Assembly: GCA_039029315.1 (NCBI GenBank)
Contig: JBCCGK010000028.1
Span: 1 to 64,000 of the forward strand
Direction: 5' to 3'
DNA: 64,000 nt
Source: JBCCCJ01 sp039029315
GTDB taxonomy: Bacteria; Bacteroidota; Bacteroidia; J057
A model generated the notes under the pieces. It saw only the letters and a program-made list of their open reading frames with translations. It did no database searches and was not told where the DNA came from. This document shows positions 51,461 through 60,493 of this stretch, piece by piece (the first letter of the stretch is position 1; each line of letters begins with the position of its first letter). The translations under genes were made by a program, and so were the position numbers.

Positions 51461-52831
51461 ATGATCCATAACAATATCATCGATACCATTGGGAATACCC
51501 CTCTGGTCAAACTGAATGCGGTTGCAGAACATATCAAAGGAACAGTAGCGGTTAAAGTTGAATATTTCAATCCTGGAAATAGCATCAAAGACAGGATTGC
51601 CCTTAAGATGCTGGAGGATGCAGAACGAGAGGGAAGAATCAAACCAGGAGGGACCATCATCGAAGGAACCTCTGGCAATACCGGGATGGGACTTGCGCTG
51701 GCAGCTGTCGTCAAGGGATACCGTTGTATCTTCACCGTAGCGGATAAGCAATCCCAGGAAAAGATAGATATCCTGCGTGCTGTAGGTGCAGAAGTGATTG
51801 TCTGTCCGACCAATGTAGAGCCTGAAGATCCTCGATCCTACTATTCCGTAGCCAAACGATTGGCGACGGAGATTCCCAATTCCGTCTATATGAATCAGTA
51901 TGACAATCCCAGTAACACCTTGACGCATATTGAGGGTACAGGTCCTGAGATTTGGGAACAGACAGAAGGGAAAATCACACATTTTGCGGCTGGTATGGGA
52001 ACCTGTGGGACAATTTGTGGCGTTTCTACCTACCTCAAATCTCAAAATCCCGCTATCCAAACCATTGGATTAGATACCTACGGATCAATTTTCCAGAAAC
52101 TCCATGAAACCGGGAATATTGACACTGATGAAATCTATCCATATCTGACAGAAGGTATAGGAGAAGATATCCTCCCTGAAAACTGCGATATGTCTGTCAT
52201 TGATTCCATTCTGAAAGTATCAGACAAGGACGCAGCACTGATGACACGCAAATTGGCTCGTCTGGAAGGCCTCTTTGTTGGCTGGTCTTGTGGGTCAGCT
52301 GTTCATGGAGCATTGGAATATGCCAAGGTTCATCTCAAAAAAGATGATCTGATGGTCATCATCCTTCCCGATCACGGAACACGATACCTTGGCAAGGTCT
52401 ATAGTGATACCTGGATGCAAAATCATGATTTCCTGGATAAAGGGACCATGGTAACTGCGCAGGAAATTCTTCAAAATAAGTCTGAGAATCAGGAATTGAT
52501 TATACTCACCAGTGATCAAACGCTGAGTGAAGCCATCAAACTCATGAGAGAAGCTGATGTATCCCAATTGCCTGTCTCTCAAAACGGTGTAATCATAGGT
52601 AGCTTGAATGAGAGTCAAGTACTCAACACTATCCTGGACGATCCCTCCCTGAAAGATGGACCGCTCAGTCAGGCCATCAGTGATCCTTTTCCCTATGTAC
52701 TCCCAACCACAAGAATGAGTGCGATTTCCAAGCTGATCACCAAGGATAATCCTGCTGTTCTGGTTCAGAGCACTCCTCAAAAAGTGGATATTATCACCAA
52801 ATATGACCTGATTCAGTCCCTGGCACATTAA
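51461..52831 (+). CDS. PLP-dependent cysteine synthase / cystathionine beta-synthase with C-terminal CBS domains
   Basis: 456 aa. The fold-type II PLP core starts HNNIIDTIGNTPLVKLNAV. The PLP lysine is in PGNSIKDRIALKM, the phosphate-binding loop is GTSGNTGMGLA, and GTCGTICGVSTYLK follows. Residues ~330-456 carry a pair of CBS domains (LSEAIKLMREADVSQLPVSQ, AVLVQSTPQKVDIITKYDLI), as in cystathionine beta-synthases regulated by adenosyl ligands. It forms cysteine or cystathionine from serine derivatives. The ATG at 51461 gives the family N-terminus. Last gene of the operon starting at 47805. Confidence 0.9.
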   Translation: MIHNNIIDTIGNTPLVKLNAVAEHIKGTVAVKVEYFNPGNSIKDRIALKMLEDAEREGRIKPGGTIIEGTSGNTGMGLALAAVVKGYRCIFTVADKQSQEKIDILRAVGAEVIVCPTNVEPEDPRSYYSVAKRLATEIPNSVYMNQYDNPSNTLTHIEGTGPEIWEQTEGKITHFAAGMGTCGTICGVSTYLKSQNPAIQTIGLDTYGSIFQKLHETGNIDTDEIYPYLTEGIGEDILPENCDMSVIDSILKVSDKDAALMTRKLARLEGLFVGWSCGSAVHGALEYAKVHLKKDDLMVIILPDHGTRYLGKVYSDTWMQNHDFLDKGTMVTAQEILQNKSENQELIILTSDQTLSEAIKLMREADVSQLPVSQNGVIIGSLNESQVLNTILDDPSLKDGPLSQAISDPFPYVLPTTRMSAISKLITKDNPAVLVQSTPQKVDIITKYDLIQSLAH

Positions 52832-52869
52832 TATTCACGGATTTCCCTTTCTATCCACTCTACAGCAGC

Positions 52870-53409
52870 TTACCAGCCTCGATAAGAGGGAGGCTTAATC
52901 CCGTTCATCCTCAGGAAAAGAATACAATGCCCGCGGTGGTGGGTCATGTGATCCCTCATCAACAGAAAAATTACAGATTTAGCGGTAGGATCTTTTGCCC
53001 AGAATCGCGGAGCCCTTGCCTGAATGTCTTCATCAGACATTCTCATCAAGGCGGTGGAAACATATGCGAATCCTTCTTGCAATTGTTGGATGATTTCCTC
53101 CTTGGTCAACGCTTTTGCAGATGGTTTTTGATAAGGGGATTTCTCCTCAACAATAAATCTACTGCATAGTCCGTAGAGATTACCAGTGATGTGTACCATT
53201 TGTTCTCCGAAATTCATGACATCTTCCGCTCCGGAAAATCCATATTGCTCTTCTGGCATGGCCTCTGCTACCTCAAGGGTATATGCTTGTGCCCGTTGCC
53301 ATACAGGGAGGAAGTCCCGAGCGAACATACTTGCAGGCTCCTTGGTCTGGGCAAAGAGGACAGAAACAGAAAGTACCCATAAGAGAAGACACATAAAGAA
53401 GTTTTTCAT
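52870..53409 (-). CDS. Exported DinB-family protein
   Basis: 179 aa. A signal peptide (FFMCLLLWVLSVSVLFAQ) from the ATG at 53409 precedes a DinB four-helix domain. Metal-type histidines lie in NFGEQMVHITGNLYG and MRDHMTHHRGHCILFLRMNG. The C-terminal PSYRGW end is common in this group. Exported DinB proteins are frequent in Bacteroidota but their role is unknown. Convergent with the CBS-type enzyme, divergent from the TPR lipoprotein gene. Confidence 0.83.
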   Translation of the reverse strand: MKNFFMCLLLWVLSVSVLFAQTKEPASMFARDFLPVWQRAQAYTLEVAEAMPEEQYGFSGAEDVMNFGEQMVHITGNLYGLCSRFIVEEKSPYQKPSAKALTKEEIIQQLQEGFAYVSTALMRMSDEDIQARAPRFWAKDPTAKSVIFLLMRDHMTHHRGHCILFLRMNGIKPPSYRGW

Positions 53410-53484
53410 ATCACAATCATTTTGCATTTTTTCATTTCTCATCCGCTATGATCATTTCACTAAACTGGTAAAGATACATTACTG

Positions 53485-54417
53485 ATGCATACTTTTTTCC
53501 GAATACTGCCTTTGCTCTTGTTCTTGCTTGCATATGCATGCCGTCCAATGGAATCCGGACAATTGCCGGGCAATTCGGGCAAGGTTGCTTCCTGGGAACA
53601 ACAAGTCAGACTTCACAGCAAAACACTTGCCCAGGATACAACTAATGTAGCTGCCTATCTCGGACGAGGCTATGCACAATATCAGATGAAGCTGTATGCC
53701 TCTGCTGTCCATGATTTCAGTCGGGCGATCGAATTGGATAGTACGGATGCTGCAAGCCATTTCAATCGAGGAATGGCCTATTTGAAGCAAGACGTATTTG
53801 ACTCTGCGGCACAAGATTTTCGGACAGTTCTGAGGTTTGATCCTGAGCACGAACGCGCCAACAATCATCTAGGTCTGGCTCTGATGCACAGAAGACAATA
53901 TGGTGCTTCTTTACAGGCATTCAATCAAGCGGTAGACCTCAACCCACACTATACCAATGCCTATCTCAACCGCGGGGTTGTTTATTATCGCTTGCATCGG
54001 GTAGATGATGCCATCAGAGATTTCAATACTGTGATCAGCAAAGTACCCAATCACGCACAGGCCTATGCCAATCGAGCTTTGGCACAATATGAGTCAGGCG
54101 CTTATGAGTATGCCATGATGGACCTGGACCAGGCCAAGAAGATCGATTCCTCCTTATCGATCATTTACTACCACAGAGGACTCGTGCGATTCCATGAAGA
54201 AGAATGGGAAAGGGCGATTTCCGAGTTCGATCGAGCCATCGGTCTGGATGAGAAACAAGGTGAATACTATATCAGTCGGGGCTTTTGCAAATACAGATTG
54301 GGAAACAAGGAGGCTGCACAGACAGATTTTGATTTGGGCATTCTTCTCAATCCAGTCTTGCAGGTATTGATCAATGAAGAATTGTCGACACAATCTTCAG
54401 AAGACAATTCTCCTTAA
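53485..54417 (+). CDS. TPR-repeat lipoprotein
   Basis: 310 aa. The lipobox is LAYAC. After a short spacer the protein consists of about seven tandem 34-residue TPRs, for example AYLGRGYAQYQMKLYASAVH, ASHFNRGMAYLKQDVFDSAA and ANNHLGLALMHRRQYGASLQ. TPRs mediate protein-protein contacts; a lipid-anchored envelope scaffold is likely. No functional partner is evident: the gene stands between a DinB gene and the convergent nadE. Confidence 0.85.
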   Translation: MHTFFRILPLLLFLLAYACRPMESGQLPGNSGKVASWEQQVRLHSKTLAQDTTNVAAYLGRGYAQYQMKLYASAVHDFSRAIELDSTDAASHFNRGMAYLKQDVFDSAAQDFRTVLRFDPEHERANNHLGLALMHRRQYGASLQAFNQAVDLNPHYTNAYLNRGVVYYRLHRVDDAIRDFNTVISKVPNHAQAYANRALAQYESGAYEYAMMDLDQAKKIDSSLSIIYYHRGLVRFHEEEWERAISEFDRAIGLDEKQGEYYISRGFCKYRLGNKEAAQTDFDLGILLNPVLQVLINEELSTQSSEDNSP

Positions 54418-54444
54418 TCAGCCCTGACTACTCATATCTCCTTG

Positions 54445-56367
54445 CTAGACTGCATCGAGATCCTCCAATGCTTCCCGAAATCCGCCACTCAGGATAGGGA
54501 ATCGACACCAGGTTTTGGGATCAAGATTTTCATCATCGAGGTGAAAGGAAGGGGCATAGCGTTCTCGTTTCCACTGGTTGCGAGACCACAACTGAAAGAA
54601 CTTTCGGATGTATCCCTTGAGGATGAGATCGGGATAAGAACCTCTCAAGGATTCAAACACCTCCACTGGAGATTTATAATCCCGGATGGCGCATTTTTCG
54701 ATATCATCCAGCACATCATATGGCATCAAATCAGATTCATCTGTCTGATCATAGGTGTCGGGTCGGAGTTCGGCTGTGGGCTGGAGTTGATTGACAAATC
54801 GAAGGGCTGGAATGTCCAGTTCTTTTTCGGCCCACCGAAGCCAGGACAACAAAGAATCCTTATCTATTCCTCCTAATGGTGCCAATCCTCCCGAGGTATC
54901 TCCATCCATTGTTGCATACCCTACGGCAGCTTCGCTCCGATTGCTGGTGGTGACCAATAAGGCTTTGTGAATGTTGGCGAGCATCCATATTCCTGGCGAC
55001 CGTAACCTTGCTTGAATATTCTGCAAAGTGATATCATCCTGTTCCCAGGTCAATGGTCGTTGCATTGCCTGTTCTGCCAAATCGATATACTGCCTATGCA
55101 GTCCTGACACATCCCAATGATGGAAGCTAGCTCCAAGCCCCTGTGCAAGCTCTCTTGCACTTTCCAGGGTTTCAGGGCCGCTATTTCTGGTAGCCTGATA
55201 GACACAAGTCAACAATTGAGCTGTAATTGGAGCTGTTGTGTCTATCCCTGTATAGGCAATTTTCTGAAAGAAACGCTCTTCCCCCAACGCTTGTCTTGCC
55301 CGATCCAGGGCCAGAGCGCAGAGACTTGCGCAAGCAGAGGAGTCTGCACCACCCGACAGGGACAATACAAATCCTCGGCTAAAGCTCTTACGCATATAAT
55401 CAAATAAAGCGAGCGTTTCGGCCAAGTAAAACTCTTCTTGTTTGTGCTCAATTGGGGGAATCTCAGCCTTGCTTTGCGGCGCCTTGGCAAGTTGATATTT
55501 ACCAGAAGTCCGAATCAAGTGAGTCGGTATTTCTGGTCTGAAATTGAAAGATTTCTTCCGAAGGGTATGCACACGCTCAAGGTCGACGACCGCTGATAAG
55601 ATCTGACATTCCTCAAATGCAAACCGTTCATTGCGTGCCAACAACTCTCCTGACTGTGCAATCAGAATTTCGCCATCATAAATGATTCTCCCTGCTTCAT
55701 TTCCTAACAAATTGCTATACACATAGGTGCAATTGTAGGCGCGAGACGCCTCCCTCACAAGAATCTCTCTGACTTGAGATTTGCCAAAAGCAAAATTGGA
55801 AGCACTGGGATTGAGAATGATATCGACATTGTTGACATAATGTCGCTGCGCAGGTCGGATGCCATTCCAGGCATCTTCACAGATTTCTATCCCAATTCTG
55901 ACGCCATCAATCTCAAAAATAAGATCTCCCAGGGGATATTCTTGCCCTTCCCACTCATAGGTAGCCATAAGCTCATCAGGCCAGGGCTTGAACCAGCGCG
56001 GCTCATAATAGATTCCATCTCCGGGAAGTTCCTGTTTGGCCACAAATCCCAATAGCCGCTGATCATGAATGACTGCCACTCCATTGTACAAGCTGTGTTC
56101 AAATTCCAGTGGTAAGCCCACAGTCAGCGTGATGCCTGCACTTGCCTGAATCAATTGCTTCAGGCTCGCGAGGGAGCGCCTCAATACATCTGTATGAAAA
56201 AAGGCATCCTCACACCCATATCCACTGATTGATAATTCTGGGAGACACAGAATCTGAACCTGAGCAGATTTGGCAGCTTCTACGGCTTGGAGAAGATGCC
56301 TGAGATTGTTGCGAAAATCCAGGGGAGTTTGATTGACACATGCGCCTGCGATGGAAAGAAATTTCAT
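54445..56367 (-). CDS. nadE: Glutamine-dependent NAD(+) synthetase
   Basis: 640 aa, the two-domain glutamine-dependent form. The N-terminal nitrilase-like amidase domain has the glutamate in LCLPELSISGYG, the lysine near AKQELPGDG and the nucleophilic cysteine in IGIEICEDAWNG. The C-terminal synthetase domain has the ATP-binding loop LSLSGGADSSACAS and YATMDGDTSGGLAPLG. It converts nicotinic acid adenine dinucleotide to NAD with ATP and glutamine, the last step of NAD synthesis. The ATG at 56367 starts the domain correctly. Divergent from a NrtR-like Nudix regulator, with a strong palindrome between them. Confidence 0.95.
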   Translation of the reverse strand: MKFLSIAGACVNQTPLDFRNNLRHLLQAVEAAKSAQVQILCLPELSISGYGCEDAFFHTDVLRRSLASLKQLIQASAGITLTVGLPLEFEHSLYNGVAVIHDQRLLGFVAKQELPGDGIYYEPRWFKPWPDELMATYEWEGQEYPLGDLIFEIDGVRIGIEICEDAWNGIRPAQRHYVNNVDIILNPSASNFAFGKSQVREILVREASRAYNCTYVYSNLLGNEAGRIIYDGEILIAQSGELLARNERFAFEECQILSAVVDLERVHTLRKKSFNFRPEIPTHLIRTSGKYQLAKAPQSKAEIPPIEHKQEEFYLAETLALFDYMRKSFSRGFVLSLSGGADSSACASLCALALDRARQALGEERFFQKIAYTGIDTTAPITAQLLTCVYQATRNSGPETLESARELAQGLGASFHHWDVSGLHRQYIDLAEQAMQRPLTWEQDDITLQNIQARLRSPGIWMLANIHKALLVTTSNRSEAAVGYATMDGDTSGGLAPLGGIDKDSLLSWLRWAEKELDIPALRFVNQLQPTAELRPDTYDQTDESDLMPYDVLDDIEKCAIRDYKSPVEVFESLRGSYPDLILKGYIRKFFQLWSRNQWKRERYAPSFHLDDENLDPKTWCRFPILSGGFREALEDLDAV

Positions 56368-56397
56368 AATTGCGTTATATATACACAAATACGATTA

Positions 56398-56425
56398 TTG
56401 TGCAATTTGGATTCAATTTGCACAA
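56398..56425. promoter_or_regulatory. 28-base palindrome, putative operator of the NrtR-like regulator
   Basis: 12-base arms (TTGTGCAATTTG at 56398-56409 and its complement, 11 of 12 matching, at 56414-56425) around GATT. It lies 31 bases from the nadE start and 89 bases from the regulator's start, in the only shared promoter region. Confidence 0.65.
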
Positions 56426-56513
56426 GGAATTTCACATTTCCTTTGGCGAGGCTTAACTTTCCCTGCCTTTTGGGCATTTCTTTCATCCCAACACCCCGCA
56501 TCAAGTCCTTCTT

Positions 56514-57221
56514 ATGACCCCTCCACCCATTTCCTTAACTGTCGACGCTGTTGTTTTTGGATATACCGTCAACAAGGGTCTATCTGTCTTGTTGATTCAG
56601 CGAAAATATGCCCCCTTCAAAGGCTCATGGGCATTACCGGGCGGATTTGTTCTGGAAAATGAGTCTTTGGAAGATGCCGTAGAACGTGAATTGGAAGAAG
56701 AAACCGGGGTCAAGATCAACTATCTCGAACAACTGTACACCTTTGGAAGACCAAACCGGGACCCACGAAAGCGGATTGTCTCTGTGGCCTATTTTGCCTT
56801 GGTAAGACCTGATGCCTTCCAATTATCTGCAAAAACTGATGCCTCCGATGCCCAATGGTTTAAAATCACAGAATTGCCCACCCTTGCATTTGATCATCCT
56901 GAAATTCTGGAGATTGCCATTCAGCGACTCCGTGCAAAGGTTACTTATGAGCCAATCGGGTTTGAATTATTAGAGGAGAAATTCCCTTTTTCTCATTTGG
57001 AAAAACTATATGAAACCCTGCTCTTCCACACCCAAAATATCGATGATGAAATCGATCGTCGAAACTTCAAAAAGAAAATGAAGCGCCTTGGCATACTCGA
57101 AGAACTCAATGAATTTCGCAAGGCCAGCGGTGCAGGTCGTCCAGCCAGATTATTCAGGTTTATTCCCGAAAAATATTTCGAATTGAAAGAGCGGGGAGAT
57201 ATGTTTGATGTTTGGGTGTAG
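56514..57221 (+). CDS. NrtR-like Nudix-domain transcriptional regulator
   Basis: 235 aa. The N-terminal Nudix domain has a complete Nudix box (GFVLENESLEDAVERELEEE, then TGV), so hydrolase activity may be retained. Residues ~150-235 form a winged-helix region (LEKLYETLLFHTQNIDDEID, RRNFKKKMKRLGILEELNEF, GRPARLFRF), as in NrtR/AraR regulators. NrtR represses NAD-synthesis genes and senses ADP-ribose, but Bacteroidota homologues also regulate arabinose use. The divergent nadE favours an NAD role. The palindrome at 56398 is the candidate operator. Confidence 0.85.
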   Translation: MTPPPISLTVDAVVFGYTVNKGLSVLLIQRKYAPFKGSWALPGGFVLENESLEDAVERELEEETGVKINYLEQLYTFGRPNRDPRKRIVSVAYFALVRPDAFQLSAKTDASDAQWFKITELPTLAFDHPEILEIAIQRLRAKVTYEPIGFELLEEKFPFSHLEKLYETLLFHTQNIDDEIDRRNFKKKMKRLGILEELNEFRKASGAGRPARLFRFIPEKYFELKERGDMFDVWV

Positions 57222-57359
57222 AAGGTTTTGGGGGAATAAAGGTGGAGGGGCGTGAGTTTTGATTTTTTTATGTAAAAAATACACAATTATTGAATCTTTT
57301 GGGGAGAGATGGCGTAGATGAATAATGTATTTTATACACAAAACATCTAACCATCATCT

Positions 57360-58373
57360 ATGTTAGGATTCAAATATATACGTTTCGACTCTATGGCCTA
57401 TGTGATTCGCTACCGAAACGGCAAGCGGATTCAGGAGGGTCGTGGTTTGGCTTTTTGGTACTTTGCTCCCAGGAGTTCTATTGTTTCCATTCCGACCGGA
57501 AGCCGGGATTTGCCATTTATCTTTACTGAGAACACCCAGGATTTTCAGACTGTCACCATCCAAGGCCAGATAACCTATCGGGTATCAGAACCTCAACAAT
57601 TGGCTGATATGCTGGATTTCACGGTAGATGCCAATAAAACTTACCTCTCCGATGATCCCGACAAACTGGCCCAACGAATCATCAATGAAGCTCAAACAGC
57701 GACTTCCGCCTTTGTGCATAGCCTTGTATTAAAAAATTCTCTCAGAAATCTCGAAGAGATCGAAGAGCGGATTCGTCGAGGACTGATTGACTCCCATGCT
57801 GTCAATATGTTGGGGGTGGAGATTCTTGGTGTCCATGTGCTTGCTGTCCGCCCAACAGCAGAAATGGCTCGCGCATTGGAGGCTGAAACCCGGGAAGCAC
57901 TCCAGCAAGAGGCGGACCAGGCTGTGTACGAACGGAGGAATTTTGCAGTAGAACAAGAGCGGATGATTCGGGAAAGCGAACTCAATACCGAAATTGCTGT
58001 AGAAGAAAAGCAAAAACAAATTTCCGAAAAACGGATGGAGACGGCGGTGGTTCAACAGGATAATGAGCGCAAAATCCGCCAAATGGAAATGGAGACACAA
58101 ATTGGTCTGGAAAAGCAGAGGCGAGAATATATTGAGTTACAAGCAGATAATGAGCGGACACATGCCGATACCAAGCAATATGCACTTCAGGCATTGCTGG
58201 AACCATACAAAGAGATGGATTGGAAAAAATTGATGGCCATTCAATCCAACGACATGGACCCGGGCAATCACATCGCTCTGGCATTTCGGGAATTGGCTGA
58301 AAATGCCTCAAAAATAGAGAGTATCAATATTTCTCCTGAATTGCTCAACTCTATTCTCAGGAAAAAACGCTAA
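57360..58373 (+). CDS. SPFH/Band-7 domain protein
   Basis: 337 aa. The SPFH domain spans about residues 5-190 (EGRGLAFWYFAPRSSIVSIP, VTIQGQITYRVSEPQQLADM, NMLGVEILGVHVLAVRPT). A long charged coiled coil (about 195-290, rich in Glu, Arg and Gln) and a short C-terminal region follow. No obvious membrane anchor is present, although SPFH proteins usually form membrane-associated ring assemblies. It heads a tight operon with an NAD-kinase-like protein (12-base gap) and a small membrane protein. The pairing suggests a scaffold for the kinase-like protein (inference). Confidence 0.85.
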   Translation: MLGFKYIRFDSMAYVIRYRNGKRIQEGRGLAFWYFAPRSSIVSIPTGSRDLPFIFTENTQDFQTVTIQGQITYRVSEPQQLADMLDFTVDANKTYLSDDPDKLAQRIINEAQTATSAFVHSLVLKNSLRNLEEIEERIRRGLIDSHAVNMLGVEILGVHVLAVRPTAEMARALEAETREALQQEADQAVYERRNFAVEQERMIRESELNTEIAVEEKQKQISEKRMETAVVQQDNERKIRQMEMETQIGLEKQRREYIELQADNERTHADTKQYALQALLEPYKEMDWKKLMAIQSNDMDPGNHIALAFRELAENASKIESINISPELLNSILRKKR

Positions 58374-58385
58374 GCTTGTTGCCAT

Positions 58386-59318
58386 ATGTCCATTGAGCAA
58401 GCCATCCTTGTCCGAGACAAGACCAGACTGGAACGCCTGATTGAGCGCTTCAACACCATTGGTCAGGCAAAATTTTACATCGAGCGATCCGGGGGAAATT
58501 TTGCCATATACGAGCAAGAGCATCGACATTTTTATACTTCCTGGGAGAAGGTATTCAAGCAACTGTCCCTACGCATCCCCATGAAAACTCTCTATCGGGA
58601 GCATGTTCCCAGATTTCTGTTCTCAGAACGCCAATTGGTCCTGGCACTGGGGCAGGATGGTCTGGTCGCCAACACTGCCAAATACATTGGGAATTGTCCC
58701 TTGATTGGCATCAATCCCAATCCAGAGTCCTACGATGGGGTGCTACTCCCCTACTCCAGCGAGAATTTTCTTCAGGGCGTGGAGCAGGTACTGGATGGAG
58801 TTCATCATTGTTCTCAGATTACCATGGCAGAAGCCAAATTGAATGACGGTCAACGCTTGTTGGCCTTCAATGATCTCTTCATTGGGCCTTCCAGTCATAC
58901 CTCAGCTCGATATCAGTTGAATTATCAGGGACAATCAGAATTTCAATCTTCCAGTGGAATCCTTGTCTCTACGGGTGCAGGCTCTACGGGCTGGTTAAGT
59001 TCTGTCATCAATATGAGCCAGAGTGTCAATAAACTCTTTCAACCTTCCCCTGAACATATTTCTGCTAGCCATATTCCGTGGGACATACAGATGCTCATAT
59101 TTGTGGTTCGCGAACCCTTCCTCAGCAGAAGCAGTTCTATCGAATTGACAGCAGGACGGATCTATCCTGAGCAGCCCTTACAGATCGAATCCTATATGCC
59201 TCACAATGGGGTTATCTTTTCTGATGGAATTGAAAGTGATTTTCTCCACTTTCGGGCGGGCACACGGGTGGAGATTGGTCTGGCGAAGGAACGAGCAAGC
59301 TTGGTTCTTCCAGCCTGA
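58386..59318 (+). CDS. Divergent NAD-kinase-like protein
   Basis: 310 aa. The fold signature of the NAD kinase/diacylglycerol kinase superfamily is recognisable but altered. The GGDG motif is LALGQDGLVAN (G89-Q90-D91-G92, the catalytic Asp kept). The NE motif is AFNDLFIG (N162-D163). The STPTGSTAY motif is STGAGSTGW (195-203). The N-terminal ~75 residues are unlike ordinary NAD kinases. It may phosphorylate NAD, act on a related substrate, or only bind nucleotide. The operon with an SPFH protein, near nadE, supports a link to NAD. A normal nadK presumably exists elsewhere. Confidence 0.75.
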   Translation: MSIEQAILVRDKTRLERLIERFNTIGQAKFYIERSGGNFAIYEQEHRHFYTSWEKVFKQLSLRIPMKTLYREHVPRFLFSERQLVLALGQDGLVANTAKYIGNCPLIGINPNPESYDGVLLPYSSENFLQGVEQVLDGVHHCSQITMAEAKLNDGQRLLAFNDLFIGPSSHTSARYQLNYQGQSEFQSSSGILVSTGAGSTGWLSSVINMSQSVNKLFQPSPEHISASHIPWDIQMLIFVVREPFLSRSSSIELTAGRIYPEQPLQIESYMPHNGVIFSDGIESDFLHFRAGTRVEIGLAKERASLVLPA

Positions 59319-59346
59319 ATTTGACGGAAAATCCCTACATTTGGGC

Positions 59347-59904
59347 ATGGAAACTGCTTCTGCCTCCTTTTGGGAAATTCAAAACATCAAAGATGCTGTT
59401 GAGATCGTTTCATTTTTTGCTACTATCATTGCAGGCATCGGTATTCTTTTTGCCCTGCGAGACTATTCCATCAACCGCAAGCAACTCAATCTGTCAGCGC
59501 TTGAAAGTTGTATCACCAGATTTCGGGACAATTTTCTTCACCTGAACAAGGATTCCAAGGAAGAAGAAGTTACTGCCTATATTGACCTGATCAATGAAGA
59601 ATTATTCTATTTTGAACAGCGATTCCTGCCCAGAGCCGTTGCGATGGAATGGATCGATGGGATGATTGATCACGTGCCTTTGTATGATCCTTATGGGAAT
59701 TTGCTGAATCCCGGGATTTCTCTTCCCATCATCCACAATCGGAAGATTCTGGATCAGTATAGATTCAAGCGGGTCAAAAAAGCATTTACCCTGAAATCCA
59801 AGATCGATGCTGATGCGGCCTTCGGAGATGTTGCGCATGCCAAAAAAGAGAAAGCCAGGGAAAAAATCGTCAAAGAGATCATTAGCAATTTGGATATCAA
59901 GTAA
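59347..59904 (+). CDS. Small membrane protein downstream of the NAD-kinase-like gene
   Basis: 185 aa from the ATG at 59347. One membrane helix near the N-terminus (about 24-40, VSFFATIIAGIGILFAL) is followed by a charged, mainly helical cytoplasmic region ending in a Lys/Glu-rich tail (KKEKAREKIVKEIISNLDIK). No family recognised. It lies 28 bases after the NAD-kinase-like gene; a longer frame starting inside that gene is not credible. It may anchor the SPFH/kinase-like pair at the membrane (inference). Confidence 0.6.
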   Translation: METASASFWEIQNIKDAVEIVSFFATIIAGIGILFALRDYSINRKQLNLSALESCITRFRDNFLHLNKDSKEEEVTAYIDLINEELFYFEQRFLPRAVAMEWIDGMIDHVPLYDPYGNLLNPGISLPIIHNRKILDQYRFKRVKKAFTLKSKIDADAAFGDVAHAKKEKAREKIVKEIISNLDIK

Positions 59905-60493
59905 CAATCTCTGGGGTCCTTCCTATCATTTCTCGGTAGTGTAATACATGTAAGGCAGTCATCAGTACGTAGCAATGATCGGCAGACCATTGCTAGGTGA
60001 GATGTTATCGAAGCGGATGCCTTCCTATCTACCATAGGCAAAGCGAGAGATGGTCTGCCGATCATCTCTACAAATATTCTGTCGGAAGATTAGCATTACA
60101 GTTGAACCACTAGCCAAACTTTTTGTACACTGCATTAGCAGGTTCCATGACAATATGTGTAGAGGAAACTCTTGTTGAATATTGCCATGGGACCTGGTGT
60201 GTATTATCTCAATACGATTCAGCTTTCTGTTCCCATTCAGAGAGTTCCAGGCAGCAGAAAAACCAAAAAAATCACATTCAGGCAGTCGTTTACACTTTCC
60301 TCTTTTTTCTTACATCTCTATACAAAAAGAGAATTTCTCCTTTTTCTGCCACTCAGGGGGGATTTTAGACAATTTACACTTTGTAATTAACGAAACACCC
60401 TTGTTTTGGTATAGCATTTGTCTTAGATCTTACACAACACCCAACCAAATTCAAACGAGTCAATGCCTAATAGAACGCAAGAAGAGATTGTGC
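59905..60493. other. Intergenic region, 589 bases, with long inverted repeat
   Basis: No convincing gene; the open frame that runs through it into the following gene has no coding character before 60494. It contains the 16-base inverted repeat at 59975/60050 and two copies of CCTTCCTATC (near 59918 and 60020). The right half (60290-60430) is T- and A-rich. Confidence 0.5.
59975..60065. repeat. Perfect 16-base inverted repeat, 59-base spacer
   Basis: ATGATCGGCAGACCAT (59975-59990) and its exact complement (60050-60065). The spacer can fold further (CCTAT/ATAGG at about 60024-60038). There is no T-run after the stem, so a MITE remnant or structured RNA is more likely than a terminator. Confidence 0.65.

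Noticed and set aside
51452..52060. 202-codon minus-strand open frame
   Set aside because: Shadow of the CBS-type PLP enzyme.
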